From: Achatina immaculata | Taxonomy: Eukaryota; Mollusca; Gastropoda; Stylommatophora; Achatinidae | DNA: 64,000 bases | Reading direction: 5' to 3' | Assembly (NCBI GenBank): GCA_009760885.1 | Contig: CM019692.1 | Span: 52,326,355-52,390,354 of the forward strand | In this document: positions 62,846 to 64,000 of the stretch, in pieces | How positions within the stretch are numbered: position 1 is the stretch's first letter | Layout of the letters: each line of letters begins with the position of its first letter | Position numbers and translations under genes: made by a program | Notes under the pieces: model-generated | The model's database searches: none | Told to the model about the DNA's origin: nothing | The model's input: the letters and a program-made list of their open reading frames with translations, nothing else

Positions 62846-64000
62846 AGAAGACAGAGGGGAGAAATATAGAAAGATAAGATACCGCATTTCTCTTTGCTGA
62901 TGATGTTCCTCCAACTCCACATGAAAGAATAAAAAAAAGTGAAAACAGCATTTTTTATGTTGGTAACTGCCAACAAGTGAATTTAACTCTTTTATCGCGT
63001 CCCCATATAGTCCTCCTACAGGTCGGTGCACTTCTTGTCATGTCTCTCTAGCTTCTTATTTCCTTTGGGAGAATAAGCTTTTCCACTGCTCCAGATCTGC
63101 ACTTCTTCGATAAGTCCACCACTAGAGGTGAACTTCATGGTAACCCAGGTCATCGTTCAATTTGGCCTTTGAGGATCCACAACTGACACCCAAATGTGCA
63201 GCAACAAGGGACAGTGTAATCGTCGGTGTAATCATCGGTGTAATCGTCGGTGTTCTCTGTTGAACACTTTTGCCCTGTCGATCTGGGTTTGTGCGAGCGA
63301 TACTTATGGCCGTCTAGATCGTGTTTCATCGGTAACACTCGTTCTTCCAGGTTTGAACCTTTCTACACATTCTTAAACTTTTACTTGAGTTTTCCTTAAT
63401 CATTTTCATTTCCATGTTGAACCAACATCTTTCTGTGGATGTGAATTTCAGGTTTCACTCTCTCTGCCCAAAGAAATCTTACCGTGGCGGTTTTTTCCCA
63501 CACACTAACTAGACTAAGTGCAGAACTCTGAGCTGTACGTGTTCAAACTACCCATCAGCCCTTGCGAACGTGTTGCATTACATCAGCTTCTATTCGTTGT
63601 GGCTATAGCGTAATTTTCAAATTATCTTTACTTTCAAAAAAATCTAGTCATATTTAGAAGAGAAAAATAAGAGAAGAGTATCAGTCTTTCTTCCTTTCGC
63701 AAGGTTAACTGACTGCCCGCCTGTCTTTCTTTCTGTCTGTCTGTCATGATAATACCCACTTGATTTAATTTTGTTTTCTCTTATCTATTTTACTTGTGTC
63801 CTCGCTGCTTATGGTTTCTTGTTGGACGTTTACAAACAAAGATTTTGGTGTGCATACTGAGAATGAATGGTTTTATCAGAGTTTCTCAACTTTTTTTTCA
63901 CAGTGACTCCCATTTTTTTACGTTAAATTTTCTCTTTGGCTCCCCCTCCAGTTCTTGCTTCTACTAAAAAAAAAACGTTTACATCTTTATTGTGGCCCTT

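Noticed and set aside
63016..63153. Minus-strand 45-codon frame beginning MTWVTMKFTSSGG
   Set aside because: Codon use looks plausible, but no family match, no partner exon and no promoter were found. Left unassigned.

Overview
This window is animal nuclear DNA. Coding exons are short (93-193 bp, apart from the two terminal exons) and bounded by GT/AG splice sites. They sit in introns packed with minisatellites, tRNA-derived SINE-like elements and 5'-truncated non-LTR retrotransposons. There is no operon structure and no bacterial gene. The repeat style and the LINE proteins suggest a lophotrochozoan, most likely a gastropod mollusc; this is an inference and no species is claimed.

Two real protein-coding genes are visible, and they are paralogues. 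Both encode a strictosidine-synthase-like/APMAP-type six-bladed beta-propeller followed by a Thr-rich mucin-like C-terminal tail. This is the architecture of Drosophila hemomucin. Gene A (+ strand, 1033-23726) enters from the left edge already at the homologue of exon 6. Gene B (- strand, 56854-36854) is complete: ten exons, 1428 coding bases, 475 residues, with an N-terminal signal sequence. The shared exons match in position, phase and nearly in length (135/138, 193/193, 103/103, 140/134 bp). The genes are convergent, with about 13 kb between their 3' ends.

The main difference is the last exon. In gene B it encodes 86 residues with a short Thr/Pro run. In gene A it is one 3996-bp exon encoding 1331 residues, mostly about 85 tandem 13-residue Thr-rich repeats. 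Roughly 25 of these carry an N-L-T sequon, so the tail should be densely O-glycosylated with regularly spaced N-glycan sites. Gene A is locally unstable: its exon-7 homologue lies in a near-identical 1-kb duplication, a 1773-bp tandem duplication lies in one intron, and the start of the mucin exon is duplicated just upstream, where it fuses into a 28-bp minisatellite.

Layout: 1-1000 minisatellite; 1.0-13.2 kb gene A exons with duplicated segments and LINE pieces; 14-19.3 kb SINE and minisatellites; 19.7-23.7 kb mucin exon; 23.8-36.8 kb intergenic region with polypyrimidine tract, several tandem arrays, LINE, SINE and unclassified repeats; 36.8-56.9 kb gene B, its introns filled by arrays and nested retroelements; 57-64 kb LINE ends, a dispersed repeat that has budded a minisatellite, and a mariner remnant.
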